Part shown: positions 7,399-13,320 of the stretch, piece after piece
How the letters are laid out: each line of letters starts with the position of its first letter
Position numbering within the stretch: the stretch's first letter is position 1
Position numbers and translations under genes: made by a program
Source of the DNA: a bacterium
GTDB taxonomy: Bacteria > JAHJDO01
Length of the DNA stretch: 13,320 nucleotides
Direction: 5' to 3'
NCBI GenBank assembly: GCA_023129655.1
Contig: JAGMBN010000025.1
Coordinates: forward strand, 1 to 13,320
The notes under the pieces: model-generated
The model's input: the letters and a program-made list of their open reading frames with translations, nothing else
What the model was told of the DNA's origin: nothing
The model's database searches: none

Positions 7399-7430
7399 TC
7401 CCCCTTTGAAGGGGGAATCAGGGGGATGTT
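7399..7430 (+). repeat. Dispersed G/C-run repeat, copy 2, fused to the start of the pilR-like gene
   Basis: This copy matches 33-64 at 31 of 32 positions. Its second G-run (AGGGGG, 7420-7425) ends 6 nt before the ATG at 7432, so the repeat supplies the apparent ribosome binding site of the regulator gene. The preceding C-run (7400-7404) could pair either with the first G-run (7411-7415), leaving the ribosome site free, or with the second (7421-7425), covering it. Confidence 0.85.
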
Positions 7431-7431
7431 A

Positions 7432-8814
7432 ATGACAGCAACTAAAAATAAAATACTTGTAATTGACGATGAGAAGAGCATGCTTGAGTTTCTCTCAATA
7501 ATGCTTACAAAAGACGGTTTCAGTGTTGCTACTTCAGACAAAGGGCAAGAAGGCATAAACATGTTTAAAAAAACTCATTTTGACCTTGTGATCACTGACA
7601 TAAAAATGTCGAAAGTTAGCGGTATAGATGTATTGAAATCTATAAGAAGTTATGACACTAGCGCTGTTGTTCTGATGATTACAGCGTACGCCTCAGTAGA
7701 TACAGCGATTGAAGCGATGAAACTGGGCGCTTTTGATTATATTACAAAGCCATTTAAGATAGAAGAGATCAGGGTTGTTATTAGAAAAGCTCTTCAGCAG
7801 AGGAAATTGCTTGATGAAAATATAAATTTGAAAAACCAGTTAAAGTCTGAGTATGATTTTGGGAATATAATAGGCAGCAGCCTTCCTATCATGGATGTTT
7901 TTGATAAGGTGAGAAAAATCTCGCATACAGACGCAACAGTTATTCTCTATGGAGAAACCGGTACTGGGAAAGAACTTTTTGCCAGAGCAATACACTATAA
8001 CAGTCACAGAAAAAGCAAACCTTTTATATCAGTTGATTGCGGAGCGTTAACTGAAACATTGCTTGAGTCTGAACTCTTCGGGCATGTAAAGGGATCGTTT
8101 ACAGGAGCGATAGAACATAAAAAGGGATTATTTGAGGCAGCACATGGAGGAACAATTTTTCTTGATGAAGTTGGAGTGGCTTCTCCACAGATACAGACCA
8201 AGCTTCTGAGAGTTTTGCAGGAACACGAAATAAAGCGAGTTGGAGGAAACAAAAATATTAAAGTTGATGTAAGGGTAATAGCAGCTACTAATACAGATTT
8301 AGAGCAACAGATAAAGGATGGTAAATTTAGAGAAGACTTGTTTTACAGGCTGAGTGTTATTCCAATAGTACTGCCTCCGCTGCGAGAAAGAATAGACGAT
8401 ATTCCTTTGCTAGTAAGCCATTTCTTAAAAAAATATGCCCGGAAAGCTGGCAGTAAAATCAAAAAGATGTTACCAGAAGTTGTGCAGATCTTAATGAAAT
8501 ATAATTGGCCTGGAAACATAAGAGAGCTGGAAAATGTAATAGAAAGAGCTGTTATTCTTGAAGATGGAGATATAATTGCGATAGAGAGTCTTCCTGATAA
8601 ACTGCGAGAGTGGGAAATGGAAATAGATGAAAAACAAATTATTGAGGGCGGCTTAAAGAACACCATTGATCAAACAGAAAGAAATATGATACTCAAAGCA
8701 TTCAAAGAATGCGCAGAGAACCAGTATCAAACAGCGAAAAAACTGAAAGTCTCCAGACAAAACCTGCAATATAAGTTAAAAAAATATAGAATAATAAATG
8801 TAGTGACCGGATAA
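7432..8814 (+). CDS. pilR: PilR-like NtrC-family sigma54-dependent response regulator
   Basis: Counting from ATG 7432 the protein has 460 residues. The receiver domain (about 6-120) has an acidic pair D12-D13, phospho-acceptor D56, T84 and K106. The sigma54-interaction AAA+ domain has Walker A GETGTGKE (174-181), the sigma54-contact loop GSFTGA (221-226; Ser for the usual Ala), Walker B FLDEV (243-247) and the conserved YNWPGNIRELENVIERAV segment (357-374). A Fis-type helix-turn-helix lies at about 411-454. Phosphorylated by its kinase, it would activate sigma54 promoters, in the PilR case the pilin gene; no pilin gene is in the window. An ATG at 7426 is also in frame but directly abuts the G-run, so 7432, with a 6-nt spacer, is the better start. 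The gene is separated from the pilS-like kinase by the AAA_14 gene. Confidence 0.9.
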   Translation: MTATKNKILVIDDEKSMLEFLSIMLTKDGFSVATSDKGQEGINMFKKTHFDLVITDIKMSKVSGIDVLKSIRSYDTSAVVLMITAYASVDTAIEAMKLGAFDYITKPFKIEEIRVVIRKALQQRKLLDENINLKNQLKSEYDFGNIIGSSLPIMDVFDKVRKISHTDATVILYGETGTGKELFARAIHYNSHRKSKPFISVDCGALTETLLESELFGHVKGSFTGAIEHKKGLFEAAHGGTIFLDEVGVASPQIQTKLLRVLQEHEIKRVGGNKNIKVDVRVIAATNTDLEQQIKDGKFREDLFYRLSVIPIVLPPLRERIDDIPLLVSHFLKKYARKAGSKIKKMLPEVVQILMKYNWPGNIRELENVIERAVILEDGDIIAIESLPDKLREWEMEIDEKQIIEGGLKNTIDQTERNMILKAFKECAENQYQTAKKLKVSRQNLQYKLKKYRIINVVTG

Positions 8815-8833
8815 AATCCGACCCGAAATCAAA

Positions 8834-10426
8834 ATGACTGTTTTGACAATTTTTGATAAAGAGAAAGAAGTTCGAAAAATTACTGATTATGCAAGAAAGG
8901 TTCTTAACGCGTTTTTAAGCAATAATTCTATTTTTACAGGGCTGTTGGTCTTAAGCTTTTTGTGTATTGGACTTCTGAATATTCTGACACACGAAATGTG
9001 GCGAGACGAACTACAAGCCTGGCTTATTGCAAAGGATAGTGTCTCAATCCTGAACCTGTTTGATAATCTGAAATATGAAGGACATCCTGCGCTGTGGCAT
9101 ATATGCCTTTACTTTATCAGCAGGTTTACAGCTCAGCCAATTGTAATGCAATTCTTTCACTTACTATTAGCTGCAACAACTATATACATTTTTACAAGAT
9201 TTTCGCCATTTACAAAGTTACAAAAAACATTGTTTATTTTCGGTTACTTTCCTCTTTATGAATACGCTGCCATAAGCAGAAATTATGCAATGGGTGTTCT
9301 GTTTATCTTTTGCTTCTGCGCAGTGTTTAGAACACGTACCAAAAACTACATTGTGCTGTCCTGCATTCTGTTTTTGCTTGCTCAAACCAGTGTCTACGGC
9401 TTAATGATTTCTATCTGTTTTGGATGCACCCTGATCATGGAATATGTTTTTGATAGGAACCTGCGAAAATCATTGCGCGCAAGAAGAACGGAACTTATTA
9501 TCAGTATTGCTATATTTATTCTTGGCATTATAGGTTCTGTTTTCCAGCTTATGCAGCCCATTGACAGCGGAGGAAGAATCTGGGGGATTAGTATTGATCC
9601 AAGACGCATCTCACATGTAATTGCAATTCCATGGAAGGCTTATATTCCGATACCGGAATTCATGAATACTGAATTTATTGCTTCAACAATACTCCCTTCC
9701 CGAATTCCTGCCGCAGCCTTATCCATCATCTTATTATGTTTCTCTTTTTTGCTTTTTGCGCGAAAACATGTTGTAGCTTTTTTATATACTTCCGCAACAA
9801 TTGGGCTTTTGATTTTTTCCTACTTTATACACTTTGGCGAGTTGAGACATCATGGTCATCTGTTTATCCTGTTTATTGCATGTTTATGGATCTCAGATTA
9901 TTACACTGATATAAAACTAAAATCGTGGTTATTTAACAATCTGGCTGGATTTTGCAAAAAACACAAAAACAGGTTTATTGTTGGTATCCTATCTATTCAT
10001 CTCATCTTTGGCCTCGCTGCAAGTGGCGTTGATTGGTTTTACCCATTTTCCGCAGGCAAAGAAACAGCAAAATTCATCAAAGATAAACAAATGGATAATA
10101 TGTTAATGCTTGGGGATATGGATTTTCCAGCATCTGTTGTAGCTGGTTATCTTAATCGCAAGATTTATTACACTCAGAGTAATAAATTCGGCTCTTTCAT
10201 TATCTGGAATAACAAAAGAGGTGACCACAGCACCCATAAAATTCTTAAAAAGGCTCAGGAACTGACACAACAGAGAAAAGAAGACATATTACTTATTATG
10301 AATTACGAACTTGATATATCCTCTGCTTTAAATCCTATTGTCAAGATTAAAGAATTCAAAAAAAGTATTGTGCCTAACGAGAAGTATTATCTATATCTTA
10401 TGAGTTATGATGATATGGGAAAATGA
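8834..10426 (+). CDS. Polytopic membrane protein, probable GT-C type glycosyltransferase
   Basis: This 530-residue protein has about ten hydrophobic segments (for example 33-52, 101-120, 151-166, 171-198, 220-240, 291-308, 312-334, 342-355, 381-396) and a soluble C-terminal part from about 400. After the first membrane helix it has MWRDELQAW (55-63) and EGHPALWH (82-89). An acidic pair after the first helix (D58-E59) and an HP-W element are typical of polyprenyl-phosphate-sugar-dependent GT-C transferases related to the PMT/ArnT group. It would transfer a sugar from a lipid carrier at the outer face of the inner membrane (inferred; acceptor unknown). It starts 19 nt after the pilR-like stop with no clear ribosome site, and its stop overlaps the next start in ATGA, so the two products are probably made together. 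A role in pilin or envelope glycosylation is possible but not shown. Confidence 0.75.
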   Translation: MTVLTIFDKEKEVRKITDYARKVLNAFLSNNSIFTGLLVLSFLCIGLLNILTHEMWRDELQAWLIAKDSVSILNLFDNLKYEGHPALWHICLYFISRFTAQPIVMQFFHLLLAATTIYIFTRFSPFTKLQKTLFIFGYFPLYEYAAISRNYAMGVLFIFCFCAVFRTRTKNYIVLSCILFLLAQTSVYGLMISICFGCTLIMEYVFDRNLRKSLRARRTELIISIAIFILGIIGSVFQLMQPIDSGGRIWGISIDPRRISHVIAIPWKAYIPIPEFMNTEFIASTILPSRIPAAALSIILLCFSFLLFARKHVVAFLYTSATIGLLIFSYFIHFGELRHHGHLFILFIACLWISDYYTDIKLKSWLFNNLAGFCKKHKNRFIVGILSIHLIFGLAASGVDWFYPFSAGKETAKFIKDKQMDNMLMLGDMDFPASVVAGYLNRKIYYTQSNKFGSFIIWNNKRGDHSTHKILKKAQELTQQRKEDILLIMNYELDISSALNPIVKIKEFKKSIVPNEKYYLYLMSYDDMGK

Positions 10427-11889
10427 CCATGCCGGATAAAAAAACAGCTATTATAATCGGAGCAGGGCCCGCAGGTCTAACTGCAGCTTACGAACTGCTA
10501 AATAAAACGGATATCAAACCTATTATTTATGAGATGACGGAAGATATTGGCGGTATTTCCAAGACGATAAATTATAAAGGCAATAGAATAGATATAGGAG
10601 GGCACAGATTCTTTTCTAAATCTAACAGAGTTATGCATAGGTGGCAGAATATGCTTCCTTCGCAAATGTTAACTCGCACCAGACTTTCAAGGATCTTTTT
10701 CCTGCGAAAATTATTTGATTATCCTGTTTCTTTGAATCTCAATACATTTTCAAATCTTGGATTTATGCGAATTATTAAGATATGTCTGAGCTATATCAAA
10801 ACACGATTTTCTCCAATAAAAGATGAAGTATCTCTTGAGGACTTTTTTATTAACAGATTTGGCAAAGAGCTGTATCTTACATTCTTCAAAGACTATACAG
10901 AAAAGGTCTGGGGAATTCCCTGCAATAAAATTGGACCTGAATGGGGCGTTCAAAGAATAAAAGGCTTGTCTATTAGTAAAGTGCTGCTTCATGCTGTGAA
11001 AAAGCAGAAAAATACAGAGACAAGTTTAATTGGACAATTTCTGTATCCCAAACTGGGTCCAGGGCAAATGTGGGAACAAGTTGCCAGAATCATTAAAGAA
11101 AAGGGTGGAAAAATATATCTGAAGCATAAAGTAATTGGTCTTAAGCACCATGATGATAATAAGATAGTGGAAGCTGTTGTAAAAGAGAAAACTACTAATG
11201 AGCTGATAACTAAAACAGCAGATTATTTTTTCTCAACAATGCCTGTTAAAGAATTAATACAATCTCTTGGTGATGGCGTGCCTCAGGAGGTTCAGCAGGT
11301 AGCTCAAGGATTGATATATCGTGATTTTATAACAGTTGGCTTACTTCTGAGAAAGCTGAAAATAAAGAATAAAACAGGAATAAAAACCATTAATAATATC
11401 ATCCCCGATAACTGGATTTATATTCAGGAAAGAGATGTAAAACTTGGCAGGATTCAGATATTTAACAACTGGAGTCCTTACATGGTTAAGGATAAAAATA
11501 CTGTATGGATAGGATTGGAATATTTTTGCAATGAAGGAGATGAACTGTGGAATAAGGATGATGAGAGTTTTGCCAAGTTTGCGATTGATGAATTAGCTAA
11601 AATTGATATTATAGAAAAAGAAGATGTGCTTGATAGTATTGTTATTCGGATGCCAAAAACCTATCCGGCTTATTTTGGCACATATGACAAATTTTATATA
11701 ATCAGAGATTTTACCGATAAATTCGAAAACCTGTTTTTAATAGGCAGAAACGGCATGCATAGGTATAACAATCAAGATCATTCTATGCTTACAGCAATGA
11801 CTGCTGTTGAAAACATTATCAATAATATTAAATCCAAACACAACATTTGGGCTGTGAATACAGAAGATGAGTATCACGAAGATAAATAA
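10423..11889 (+). CDS. FAD-dependent oxidoreductase, UDP-galactopyranose mutase/protoporphyrinogen-oxidase-like
   Basis: In this 488-residue protein the N-terminal Rossmann FAD-binding motif IIGAGPAGLTAAYEL (11-25) is followed by the ribose-binding Glu37, GG at 43-44 and DIGGHRFF (57-64). The C-terminal FAD segment LIGRNGMHRYNNQDHSM (439-455) closes the fold. The IDIGGHRFFSK type occurs in a family often annotated as UDP-galactopyranose-mutase-like or NAD(P)/FAD-dependent oxidoreductase and usually found in polysaccharide or glycan loci (known association). The exact reaction cannot be read from sequence. The start overlaps the glycosyltransferase stop by 4 nt. The pairing suggests this enzyme prepares or modifies a sugar or lipid used by the transferase. 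A second in-frame ATG at 10429 is possible. Confidence 0.85.
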   Translation: MTMPDKKTAIIIGAGPAGLTAAYELLNKTDIKPIIYEMTEDIGGISKTINYKGNRIDIGGHRFFSKSNRVMHRWQNMLPSQMLTRTRLSRIFFLRKLFDYPVSLNLNTFSNLGFMRIIKICLSYIKTRFSPIKDEVSLEDFFINRFGKELYLTFFKDYTEKVWGIPCNKIGPEWGVQRIKGLSISKVLLHAVKKQKNTETSLIGQFLYPKLGPGQMWEQVARIIKEKGGKIYLKHKVIGLKHHDDNKIVEAVVKEKTTNELITKTADYFFSTMPVKELIQSLGDGVPQEVQQVAQGLIYRDFITVGLLLRKLKIKNKTGIKTINNIIPDNWIYIQERDVKLGRIQIFNNWSPYMVKDKNTVWIGLEYFCNEGDELWNKDDESFAKFAIDELAKIDIIEKEDVLDSIVIRMPKTYPAYFGTYDKFYIIRDFTDKFENLFLIGRNGMHRYNNQDHSMLTAMTAVENIINNIKSKHNIWAVNTEDEYHEDK

Positions 11890-11920
11890 ATGCTATTCAT
11901 CTATAAACAAACTAACAGGT

Positions 11921-12073
11921 CTATATCCAGAATACCATATTCCCAGTATGTCCTGTTATCAGGTCAATAACAAACCCGACCACCTTATAGTGCGCCATTA
12001 CAGGAATGAGAAAACATAGTAACGCACCTATTATGAAACTCTTTAGACCTACTTGTTTATCTCTATTTTCCAT
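11921..12073 (-). CDS. Small membrane ORF (50 residues) behind the PilZ gene
   Basis: This frame begins MENRDKQVGLK, contains one hydrophobic stretch at about residues 12-28 (FIIGALLCFLIPVMA) and ends GNMVFWI. It starts 10 nt after the stop of the PilZ gene on the same strand, so it could be the second gene of a two-gene unit. No good Shine-Dalgarno site is visible, which weakens the call. I do not recognise the family. It could be a genuine small protein or the N-terminal remnant of a larger membrane protein. An imperfect inverted repeat (AACAGG 11914-11919, CCTGTT 11952-11957) overlaps its end but lacks a T-tract. Confidence 0.4.
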   Translation of the reverse strand: MENRDKQVGLKSFIIGALLCFLIPVMAHYKVVGFVIDLITGHTGNMVFWI

Positions 12074-12083
12074 TAAGATTTAT

Positions 12084-12461
12084 CTACACTTTATTGCTCA
12101 GATTCTTTGCAACAATATATGAGGATACTTTATTTCTTGCACTTTCTGATAAGCTAGAGAATAATATAGCTATATTATATTTCCCCTTGTGTTTGGATGG
12201 TTCTGTACGAACAACAACACTGGTGCAAAGGACACGGAAGAACTCACCCCTTGATGGAAAAGTTGTTGGAATTAACATGTTTAAATCAAGTTTTGTCATT
12301 AGAGAAATTTTTTTGTCTACTTCACAGTAGATGCCTGAAAGGCTGATATTATCAACCTTTGCCCTTACTGCTTCAAAACCATTATCTATCTCTGCATGAA
12401 AATCGGCTTTAGCTCTTGGATACTTTCGTCTTTCGACTTTTTTCTCAGTCACAGCAGTCAT
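12084..12461 (-). CDS. PilZ-domain protein (predicted c-di-GMP receptor)
   Basis: Counted from the ATG at 12461 the protein has 125 residues and is essentially a single PilZ domain. The two c-di-GMP-binding motifs are present: RxxxR as RKYPR (12-16) and (D/N)xSxxG as NISLSG (38-43), followed by IYCEV. PilZ domains bind c-di-GMP and pass the signal to partners by protein contact (known). A longer form from TTG 12500 would add 13 residues, but a perfect TATAAT ends only 4 nt upstream of that TTG, so the transcript would probably start inside it. AGAGAGG about 12 nt ahead of ATG 12461 fits the shorter form. The gene lies opposite to, and near, a T4P cluster with two other c-di-GMP-related proteins, which makes a pilus or motility role plausible. 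Confidence 0.85.
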   Translation of the reverse strand: MTAVTEKKVERRKYPRAKADFHAEIDNGFEAVRAKVDNISLSGIYCEVDKKISLMTKLDLNMLIPTTFPSRGEFFRVLCTSVVVRTEPSKHKGKYNIAILFSSLSESARNKVSSYIVAKNLSNKV

Positions 12462-12504
12462 AATTAAACAAAACCTCTCTTCATTATTTCCACACCTCAA
12501 AATT

Positions 12505-12532
12505 ATTATAACATTTGGTGCATTATCTGCAA
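12505..12532 (-). promoter_or_regulatory. Candidate promoter of the PilZ gene
   Basis: On the minus strand a perfect -10 TATAAT lies at 12510-12505. Sixteen nt further upstream is TTGCAG (12532-12527), a weak -35 match. Transcription would start near 12498, giving a leader of about 37 nt before the ATG at 12461. Confidence 0.4.
12516..12531 (+). promoter_or_regulatory. Weak sigma54-like -24/-12 element upstream of tgt
   Basis: TGG at 12516-12518 and TGCA at 12528-12531 place GG and GC exactly 10 nt apart, the invariant spacing of sigma54 promoters. The intermediate bases match the consensus only partly (C at 12521 agrees; most others do not). The predicted start near 12542 is 30 nt ahead of the tgt ATG. 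It overlaps the possible -35 of the PilZ promoter. A chance match is quite possible. Confidence 0.2.
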
Positions 12533-12571
12533 TTGTTTTCTTTGATTGATTCTTATGATATATTTATAGAC

Positions 12572-13320
12572 ATGATTAATCCGTTTAAGATAATTTACAA
12601 GGATAAAACCAGTAAAGCAAGGATTGGGAAACTTATTACCTCTCATGGCGAGGTTAATACTCCTATCTTTATGCCTGTAGGTACGCAGGCAACAGTAAAG
12701 ACCTTATCTCCTGAAGAGCTTGTCAATATTGGCGCAGAGGTGGTTCTTTGTAATGCCTATCATTTAGCTCTGAGACCAGGTGTGGAAATCATAAAAGAAG
12801 CTGGAGGTCTGCATAAATTTATGCATTGGGATAGACCTGTACTAACAGATAGCGGAGGATACCAGATTTTTAGTCTTGCAGATTTAAGGAAAATCACTGA
12901 TGAAGGAGCCAGGTTTCAATCACATATAGATGGCAAGGAGATTTTTCTAACGCCTGAAGGGGCTATCAGCGCTCAGAATGATCTTGGCGCAGATATAATA
13001 ATGACCTTGGATGAATGCATCCAATATCCATGCGAATATGATTATGCGGAAATTGCCATGCAAAGAACATGTAACTGGGCAAAAAGATGTAAAGCGGCTC
13101 ATACTGATAAGAGACAGCTTTTATTTCCTGTGATTCAAGGAGGGATGTATAAAGATCTGAGAGAAAGATGCGCAAACAAATTAGTTGGGGAGAAATTTTT
13201 AGGTTACGCTATTGGCGGATTGAGCGTAGGAGAAGATAGGTCGTTAATGTATGAAATTGCCCAACATACACTTTGTTTCATTCCTGAACACAGTGTTCGT
13301 TATTTAATGGGAGTAGGAGA
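12572..13320 (+). CDS. tgt: Queuine/preQ1 tRNA-ribosyltransferase, 5' part (truncated by window end)
   Basis: The first 249 codons are in the window and the frame is still open at the right edge; about a third is missing, including the nucleophile region (MPTRNARNG-type). The visible part is unmistakable: MPVGTQATVKTLSPEEL (34-50), NAYHLALRPG (61-70), general base D93 in LTDSGGYQ (91-98), guanine-contacting LDECIQYP (146-153), VIQGGMYKDLR (187-197), GGLSVGE (215-221) and YLMGVG (244-249). The enzyme swaps guanine-34 of Asp, Asn, His and Tyr tRNAs for preQ1 in queuosine synthesis, in the cytoplasm. The ATG at 12572 fits the family N-terminus, but no Shine-Dalgarno site precedes it. It is divergent from the PilZ gene. 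NAYHL differs slightly from the common NTYHL. Confidence 0.96.
   Translation, partial: MINPFKIIYKDKTSKARIGKLITSHGEVNTPIFMPVGTQATVKTLSPEELVNIGAEVVLCNAYHLALRPGVEIIKEAGGLHKFMHWDRPVLTDSGGYQIFSLADLRKITDEGARFQSHIDGKEIFLTPEGAISAQNDLGADIIMTLDECIQYPCEYDYAEIAMQRTCNWAKRCKAAHTDKRQLLFPVIQGGMYKDLRERCANKLVGEKFLGYAIGGLSVGEDRSLMYEIAQHTLCFIPEHSVRYLMGVG

Larger units (their letters stand above)
7322..7431 (+). other. Intergenic segment built of two dispersed repeats
   Basis: No gene is visible. Almost the whole gap between the ATPase gene and the regulator gene consists of two repeat units, one around 7330-7376 and one at 7399-7430, joined by about 20 nt of unassigned sequence. No Rho-independent terminator with a T-tract is visible, so transcripts could pass through into the regulator gene. 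Confidence 0.6.

Noticed and set aside
7426..7431. ATG at 7426 as the start of the pilR-like gene.
   Set aside because: It lies within the repeat with the G-run immediately before it. ATG 7432 has the correct 6-nt spacing and loses only two residues.
8343..8666. 107-codon minus-strand frame inside the pilR-like gene, the longest antisense frame in that gene.
   Set aside because: Antisense to a strongly conserved AAA+ domain; low-complexity Ser/Ile-rich translation typical of a shadow frame.
8808..8820. Hairpin CGGAT-AAA-ATCCG spanning the pilR-like stop codon, considered as a terminator.
   Set aside because: Only a 5-bp stem with a 3-nt loop and no following T-tract; the next gene begins 14 nt later in the same direction.
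11914..11957. AACAGG...CCTGTT inverted repeat between convergent genes, considered as a bidirectional terminator.
   Set aside because: The arms are 6 nt with a 32-nt loop and no T-tract on either side.
12094..12330. 78-codon plus-strand frame inside the PilZ gene.
   Set aside because: It lies wholly antisense to a clear PilZ domain and has no recognisable motif or ribosome site; a shadow frame.
12462..12500. TTG start at 12500 giving a 138-residue PilZ protein.
   Set aside because: A perfect TATAAT -10 lies only 4 nt upstream, so transcription would start within or after this codon. The extra 13 residues precede the domain and add no recognised feature.
1..13320. CRISPR array, tRNA, rRNA, transposase or integrase.
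   Set aside because: No regularly spaced direct repeats, no cloverleaf or rRNA-like sequence and no DDE/tyrosine recombinase motifs were seen on reading both strands; a tRNA search program was not available.

Overview
The window comes from an AT-rich bacterial genome with tightly packed genes. It carries a type IV pilus (T4P) motor and regulation cluster and two kinds of short dispersed repeat. The gene set (PilB/PilC/PilS/PilR, GT-C glycosyltransferase, queuosine enzyme) points to a Gram-negative-type bacterium. The G/C-run repeats and the 'ATTGCTTC...GCAATGACA' repeat remind me of uncultured candidate-phylum genomes such as Omnitrophota and relatives. That placement is an inference; nothing here fixes the phylum.

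Layout. Positions 1-112 are a repeat-containing leader. From 113 to 6042, five genes lie head to tail with 4-nt gaps or a 16-nt overlap: a membrane protein with a degenerate GGDEF domain, a stand-alone GspE-N/MshEN domain protein, the pilus assembly ATPase PilB, the platform protein PilC and a PilS-like histidine kinase. The PilR-like sigma54 activator (7432-8814) should follow directly. Instead an AAA_14/DUF4143 ATPase gene (6185-7321) sits between kinase and regulator, with its own palindromic upstream region and two repeats downstream. Next come a multi-membrane GT-C type glycosyltransferase (8834-10426) and an FAD-dependent UDP-galactopyranose-mutase-like oxidoreductase (10423-11889), joined by an ATGA overlap. 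On the minus strand are a PilZ-domain protein (12084-12461) and a 50-residue membrane ORF just behind it (11921-12073). Divergent from these, tgt (tRNA-guanine transglycosylase) starts at 12572 and runs off the right edge.

How the genes may work together. PilB and PilC drive pilus extension, and PilS/PilR with sigma54 normally control pilin transcription; no pilin is in view. Cyclic di-GMP recurs. The GGDEF protein has lost its catalytic motif but keeps an RxxD inhibitory site, the residues that bind c-di-GMP. The stand-alone MshEN protein keeps the RLG signature of c-di-GMP binders, while the paralogous N-domain of the adjacent PilB has NLS there. A PilZ protein lies nearby. No active c-di-GMP synthase or hydrolase is present. 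The most interesting reading is a T4P motor whose c-di-GMP sensing has moved out of the ATPase into separate, co-encoded receptor proteins. This is inference from motifs and gene order.
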